Source: Boseongicola sp. (GTDB lineage: Bacteria; Pseudomonadota; Alphaproteobacteria; Rhodobacterales; Rhodobacteraceae). Taken from it: a stretch of 64,000 nucleotides of DNA. The notes under the pieces are model-generated. The model did not search any database. It was not told the origin of the DNA and saw nothing but the letters and a program-made list of their open reading frames with translations. The translations under genes were made by a program, and so were the position numbers. The stretch lies in NCBI GenBank assembly GCA_014075275.1, contig CP046179.1:3419932-3483931 (forward strand). Reading direction: 5' to 3'. This document shows, piece after piece, positions 59,975 to 64,000 of this stretch; the stretch's first letter is position 1, and every line of letters starts with the position of its first letter.

Positions 59975-61369
59975 ATGTTTAAACAGTTCGGAAAAAGCGA
60001 CAAACCTGCGGCCGAAGGCACAACCAATGTTGTCGGCATGGAAGCGGCAACGGCCGTGACGTCAAATGCGCTTCGCTCTCTAACAAAGACTGACAAAGAG
60101 TTTTCAGATCGTCTTGATCTGAAAAGCCGTCTTCACGAAGCTCTCCTGGAGCGTCTCAATCTTAGCGTGATCGACAAGGTTGCTACGGACGAATTGCGCC
60201 GTGAGGTTGCCAGTCTGGTCCAGACAGTATTGGCCGAAGAAAAGCGGCCAATGCGGACCGAGGACTTCAAGCAAATTGTCGATGAGTTGATGGACGAAGT
60301 CCTCGGTTACGGTCCTTTGGAGCCGCTTCTGGCGGACCCGACGATCAACGATATTCTCGTCAATTCGCATAGCCAGGTTTACATCGAACGATTTGGCGTT
60401 CTGGAGCCAACAAGCGTTCGTTTTAGAGATGAACGCCACCTGCTGCGTATCATCGACAAAATCGTGTCGTCGATTGGTCGTCGCGTTGATGAAAGTCAGC
60501 CATGGGTTGATGCACGATTGCCGGACGGCAGCCGGGTGAATGCTATTATTCGCCCTTGTGCAATTGATGGACCTTCGCTTTCAATTCGGAAATTTTCCAA
60601 AAAGCCCATTCTTTTGGACAAAATGGTTGAGTTGAATTCGATTTCAGAACCTGCGGCTGCTCTGCTGCGGGCGTTGGTTGAAGCACGGATGAACATTCTG
60701 ATTTCCGGCGGAACTGGTTCGGGTAAGACAACATTGCTGAACGCAATGTCACGCTCGATCAATGAATCTGAGCGCATCGTCACGATCGAAGATGCTGCGG
60801 AACTTCAACTTCAGCAGGATCACGTGGTGCGGTTGGAAACACGCCCACCGAGCCCAAACGGCACCGGCGCCATCTACCAGCGCGATCTGGTCAAGAACGC
60901 TCTGCGTATGCGTCCTGATCGCATTATCGTTGGCGAGGTGCGCGGCGCGGAAACATTTGACATGTTGCAGGCTATGAATACCGGTCACGATGGGTCAATG
61001 ACGACTGTTCACGCCAATACGGCGCGAGATGCTCTAAGTCGAGTTGAGCAGATGGTTTCCATGCTTGGACTTGATTTGCCACTTTCGGCCATCCGCTCGC
61101 AGCTTGCATCTGGTATTAATGTCGTCGTGCAATTGAACCGTCTTGCTGATGGCAATCGGAAAGTCATGAGCGTGGGCGAGATTACCGGCATGGAAGGCGA
61201 GACCATCACCATGCAAGACATCTTTGTGTTTCGCAAAACTGGCAAGGGCGAGAACGGCGAAGTACAGGGTGAATTCACCGCCACCAGCATGCGTCCGAAA
61301 TGCGCGGAGCAACTTCTGGCGGCTGGCGTGGATCTTGGTCAGACGAACTTTCTTGCTCGGGGGGCCTAA
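59975..61369 (+). CDS. tadA: Pilus assembly/retraction ATPase TadA/CpaF
   Basis: 464 residues. A type II/IV secretion ATPase: N-terminal domain, then [20 protein letters not shown], Walker [19 protein letters not shown], Asp box [11 protein letters not shown], Walker [20 protein letters not shown] and the His box [14 protein letters not shown]. It powers both extension and retraction of Tad pili. Starts 12 bases after tadZ; AAGGAGAG precedes the ATG. Confidence 0.97.
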   Translation: MFKQFGKSDKPAAEGTTNVVGMEAATAVTSNALRSLTKTDKEFSDRLDLKSRLHEALLERLNLSVIDKVATDELRREVASLVQTVLAEEKRPMRTEDFKQIVDELMDEVLGYGPLEPLLADPTINDILVNSHSQVYIERFGVLEPTSVRFRDERHLLRIIDKIVSSIGRRVDESQPWVDARLPDGSRVNAIIRPCAIDGPSLSIRKFSKKPILLDKMVELNSISEPAAALLRALVEARMNILISGGTGSGKTTLLNAMSRSINESERIVTIEDAAELQLQQDHVVRLETRPPSPNGTGAIYQRDLVKNALRMRPDRIIVGEVRGAETFDMLQAMNTGHDGSMTTVHANTARDALSRVEQMVSMLGLDLPLSAIRSQLASGINVVVQLNRLADGNRKVMSVGEITGMEGETITMQDIFVFRKTGKGENGEVQGEFTATSMRPKCAEQLLAAGVDLGQTNFLARGA

Positions 61370-61372
61370 CTG

Positions 61373-62353
61373 ATGGAACAGATTAGAGAACTCATTCTTC
61401 AGGTCGACCTCCAGTTTGTGATTTACCTGGGGGCATTTCTGGGTGGCTTGTTGCTGTTGGAAGGCCTGCGACAGTTCTTTTCAAAAAGCTCAGGTGCTAA
61501 GGAAGCAAAAAGTAAACGCATGCAGTTGATTGCAAAAGGCGCAACGACTGAGCAGATACTGAAAATTCTGAAGCCTACCGAGAAGAAGAGCTTTGTCGAA
61601 CGGCTGCCGTTGATCGGCGACCTTCCGATTGTTCTTAGGCAGGCCGGTATCACAATGGCGCCTGGCGCCTTCTTGATGACTTGTATCGCCGCAGCGATCG
61701 CGATTTTCGTCGTAAGCGCACGGTTCATGAGTATTTTGAATGCCGCTGTCTTAGGGTTTGTGGTTGGGCTTTTCCTGCCAATATTGCAAGTGCGTATGAA
61801 GCGTAATGAGCGCCTTAGTGCTTTGGTTCATCAGATGCCTGATGCATTGGACCTTATGGCACGTGTTTTGATGGTGGGGCACCCGCTGAACACGTCTTTG
61901 AATGCTGTGGCGAACGAAATGCCTGATCCGGTTGGGTCCGAGTTTGGTATTGTCGTGGACCAGGTGGCCTTTGGTGAAGAACTGGTTGAAGCATTCCGTG
62001 ATTTTGCGCAGCGTATCGATCAAGAAGATGTCCACTATCTTGCGACGGCCATAGCTATTCAGCACGGAACGGGTGGCGATTTGGCGAGAGTTCTCAAAGT
62101 GCTTTCGCGGACCATTCGAGACCGTCTGAACATGCGTAAGAGGATCAAAGCATTGTCTGCCGAAGGACGGCTGACAGCAGCTTTCCTAAGTTTCATTCCT
62201 GTTCTGATCTTCGTCGCTATGCAAATCATGACGCCAAGCTATTATGGCTCAATTGCAAATGAGCCCGAGGCTGTGCCTCTTGGCATTGCCATTATTACCC
62301 TTGTCATACTGAATGCCTTGGCAATGCGTAAACTAGTAAACTTCCGGTTCTGA
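61373..62353 (+). CDS. tadB: Inner-membrane platform protein TadB
   Basis: 326 residues, T2SSF fold. N-terminal membrane helix (FVIYLGAFLGGLLLLEGLRQ), a second pair around residue 95-145 and a C-terminal pair. The cytoplasmic domain contains LVHQMPDALDLMARVLMVGH and TGGDLARVLKVLSRTIRDRL, classic for TadB. Starts three bases after tadA. Confidence 0.95.
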   Translation: MEQIRELILQVDLQFVIYLGAFLGGLLLLEGLRQFFSKSSGAKEAKSKRMQLIAKGATTEQILKILKPTEKKSFVERLPLIGDLPIVLRQAGITMAPGAFLMTCIAAAIAIFVVSARFMSILNAAVLGFVVGLFLPILQVRMKRNERLSALVHQMPDALDLMARVLMVGHPLNTSLNAVANEMPDPVGSEFGIVVDQVAFGEELVEAFRDFAQRIDQEDVHYLATAIAIQHGTGGDLARVLKVLSRTIRDRLNMRKRIKALSAEGRLTAAFLSFIPVLIFVAMQIMTPSYYGSIANEPEAVPLGIAIITLVILNALAMRKLVNFRF

Positions 62354-62363
62354 GGAGGCCAAG

Positions 62364-63359
62364 ATGTTTGAACAAATTACAGCCTTTTTCGGAAATGTTG
62401 GTTCCTCTGGTGGACTAATCATTCTTGGGATCTTCATTGGATCGATCCTGATTGTGTATGGGTTCTTTGGCGGTTTGGTTTCGGCCGACCCTGTCGGCCG
62501 GCGCTATCACGCTGGCCGCCCTGTCAAACGCCGTACAAGTTTCGAAGCGGGAATTTTGAACAACGCTGACGTTGACCCAAAAGGCTTCATGAAAGCGTTG
62601 ATGCCGCAAAGTCGTGAGAAGCGGACTCAGGTGCGTCGCCAGCTCATGAACGCGGGTATTATTGGCCAGAATGCAGTGGCCAAATACTACATGATAAGGA
62701 TCATCCTCGCAGCTTTGCTGCCAGGATCGTATTTGTTGCTACTGGCCTTACGTCAGAACACGTTCATTCCGCTGCCAGATGCAATCGACGGTTTCCTGGA
62801 TGGACAAAGCCGACTGATCACTTACTATATTTCGTCGTCGCTACTGATCATCGGTTTTTTTGGCCCTGCGCTGTGGCTACGTTCTAAAGTCGACATGCGT
62901 CAGATGGAAATTTTGGAAACCTTTTCTAACGCATTGGATCTGATGCAGGTATCAGTTGAGTCCGGATTGGGATTTGACGCAGCAATGACACGCGTTTCCA
63001 ATGAGATGGACATCTCTGCGCCCGCAATATCTCAGGAATTTCGGCTTGTTCAGCTTGAAGTTTCTGCTGGTGGTGATCGCGAGAAAGCTCTGTTGGATAT
63101 GGCTGCCCGTGGCAATGTGGACGAAGTTGCGTCGTTTGCGAGCGTGGTTTTGCAATCGATCCAGTTCGGCACAAGCATCTCTGATGCTCTGACCACCTAC
63201 GCAAGTGAGATGCGGATTACACGCGAGTTAAAAGCGCAGGAAATGGCGAACAAAATGCCTGTCAAAATGTCAGGCATTATGGCGTCATTGATGTTGCCGG
63301 CGTTGTTCCTGCTCATCCTGGGACCGATTGCAATTCGCTGGATGAATACATTCAACTGA
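62364..63359 (+). CDS. tadC: Inner-membrane platform protein TadC
   Basis: 331 residues, T2SSF fold. Membrane segments near 15-35, 112-130, 155-180 and 295-325. The domain has ETFSNALDLMQVSVESGLGF and FASVVLQSIQFGTSISDALT, as in TadC. GAGGAGG precedes the ATG, and it starts 10 bases after tadB. It is the last recognised pilus gene before a terminator-like hairpin. Confidence 0.95.
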   Translation: MFEQITAFFGNVGSSGGLIILGIFIGSILIVYGFFGGLVSADPVGRRYHAGRPVKRRTSFEAGILNNADVDPKGFMKALMPQSREKRTQVRRQLMNAGIIGQNAVAKYYMIRIILAALLPGSYLLLLALRQNTFIPLPDAIDGFLDGQSRLITYYISSSLLIIGFFGPALWLRSKVDMRQMEILETFSNALDLMQVSVESGLGFDAAMTRVSNEMDISAPAISQEFRLVQLEVSAGGDREKALLDMAARGNVDEVASFASVVLQSIQFGTSISDALTTYASEMRITRELKAQEMANKMPVKMSGIMASLMLPALFLLILGPIAIRWMNTFN

Positions 63360-63410
63360 GGTCGGTTTCTGGCCCAACTGACTGGCGGGCTTTACATCTA
63401 AATAAAATGA

Positions 63411-63435
63411 CAATCCGGCCCAAATGGCCGGATTG
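63411..63435 (+). terminator. Hairpin after tadC
   Basis: CAATCCGGCC (63411-63420) and GGCCGGATTG (63426-63435) form a perfect 10-base stem with a 5-base loop, followed by TTTCC. It probably ends the Tad transcript 50 bases past the tadC stop. Confidence 0.75.
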
Positions 63436-63497
63436 TTTCCGTTGTGGCGGATTATCTGCAATCTCTGGGTGTTATTTTCATCCAAATGGAGGATTTC

Positions 63498-63526
63498 TTG
63501 ACAATTCTCGACAATGCTAGTCATTT
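63498..63526 (+). promoter_or_regulatory. Possible promoter for the edge gene
   Basis: TTGACA at 63498-63503 is a perfect -35, but the hexamer 17 bases on (TCATTT, 63521-63526) is a poor -10. It lies in the 203-base gap between the tadC hairpin and the next gene, so some promoter is expected here. Confidence 0.3.
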
Positions 63527-63638
63527 GAAGTGTGGGTGGACGAATGTCCCAATAATAAATGGCGGTTTTTCTGGGCACTGGGCGGTGCGGATTTCGAATT
63601 ACGGACTCCGTTGTGTGTGATTATTAGGAGTGTTCGTA

Positions 63639-64000
63639 TTGTACAGTGAACGAATTGCAAGGGACCAGAACTCGGGTTCCGGATTGGGGCAGGACCTCAA
63701 AATACTGGATGGCATTGCCAGTTGGTGTGGCGCTTTGCACGGATCAATGCCTCTTGATGAAGCTCTAGCTGCGCTAGGTAATGCAATTTCTGCAGAGGCA
63801 GCTGTAGTATCTCGTGATTCCAGAAATGAAGGGCGTAGCCGCGTCGTTGCGCAGTTTGATGTTCGTGATGGTGACCGCATGGTCGACCAAATCAAACGCG
63901 CTTATGCGTCTGAGGTTTTGGGCGGCTATTTCAATAAAATTCAGGCAGGTGCTGTCTGGTTTCTGAGCGACCATCTGGCGGATCCCGACTTTGTTCCGTC
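63639..64000 (+). CDS. Unidentified protein, cut by window edge
   Basis: About 120 residues visible from a TTG with AGGAG eight bases upstream (63626-63630). The sequence is soluble, with ILDGIASWCGALHGSMPLDE, then ALGNAISAEAAVVSRDSRNE and YASEVLGGYFNKIQAGAVWF. That resembles the N-terminal sensor half of LuxR-type regulators in this group, but the DNA-binding part lies beyond the edge, so the class is a guess. It follows the Tad operon in the same direction with its own likely promoter. Confidence 0.6.
   Translation, partial: MYSERIARDQNSGSGLGQDLKILDGIASWCGALHGSMPLDEALAALGNAISAEAAVVSRDSRNEGRSRVVAQFDVRDGDRMVDQIKRAYASEVLGGYFNKIQAGAVWFLSDHLADPDFVP

Overview
The window reads as a chromosomal segment of a marine alphaproteobacterium of the Rhodobacteraceae (roseobacter group). 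The reasons are a complete beta-hydroxyaspartate cycle locus, a Mur-type Fur regulator, a membrane urate oxidase of the PuuD type, the lptF-lptG-lptD-surA-pdxA-rsmA run, a DUF4167 protein next to prmC, and a Tad pilus operon preceded by a CtrA-type site. Genus cannot be decided from the sequence alone. No rRNA, tRNA, insertion sequence, prophage or CRISPR array was seen.

Region 1 (1-6952) is a catabolic island: an edge-truncated SsuD-like flavin monooxygenase, divergent from a GntR/UTRA regulator that leads a run of a Gfo/Idh/MocA dehydrogenase, a Rieske oxygenase, an unknown 89-residue protein and a dimethylglycine-dehydrogenase-like FAD/GcvT enzyme. This looks like oxidative breakdown of an N-methylated or sulfonated small compound; the substrate is unknown. 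Region 2 (7033-10256) is a chemotaxis pair, a secreted sensor-like protein followed by a large receptor with two PAS-like regions. Region 3 (10502-22278) holds a ThuA-like protein, a small cupin, dusA, a methyltransferase, and then a nitrogen/carbon block: (S)-ureidoglycine aminohydrolase, bhcR, bhcABCD, a LysR regulator and puuD. Purine breakdown yields glyoxylate and the Bhc enzymes convert glyoxylate to oxaloacetate, so the block may join the two. bhcC and bhcD each carry an apparent one-base indel.

Region 4 (22325-30000) has envelope genes (DUF882, L,D-transpeptidase, lpxD, an acyl carrier protein, a ketoacyl synthase, MAPEG), an ECF42-like sigma factor with its DGPF-domain partner, and mur. 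Region 5 (30073-39663) is mostly housekeeping: selO, an acetyltransferase, a nucleoside hydrolase, an orphan iron-type binding protein, mazG, agmatinase-like speB, prfA-prmC and a Q/N-rich DUF4167 protein. Region 6 (39670-47100) is one tightly overlapping minus-strand operon for LPS export and outer-membrane assembly. Region 7 (47291-53246) has holC, a retropepsin-like protease, small membrane proteins, an ABC-F ATPase, ndk, acetyltransferase and TfoX-C genes.

Region 8 (53761-63435) is a Tad (type IVc) pilus operon: three different Flp pilins, cpaB, a TadG-like protein, two TadE-like pseudopilins, tadZ, tadA, tadB and tadC. It has a perfect TTAA-N7-TTAA site upstream, a strong hairpin after the first pilin gene, a terminator-like hairpin after cpaB and a hairpin after tadC. 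Secretin, prepilin peptidase and TadD genes are not in the visible part. The window ends inside an unidentified plus-strand gene.
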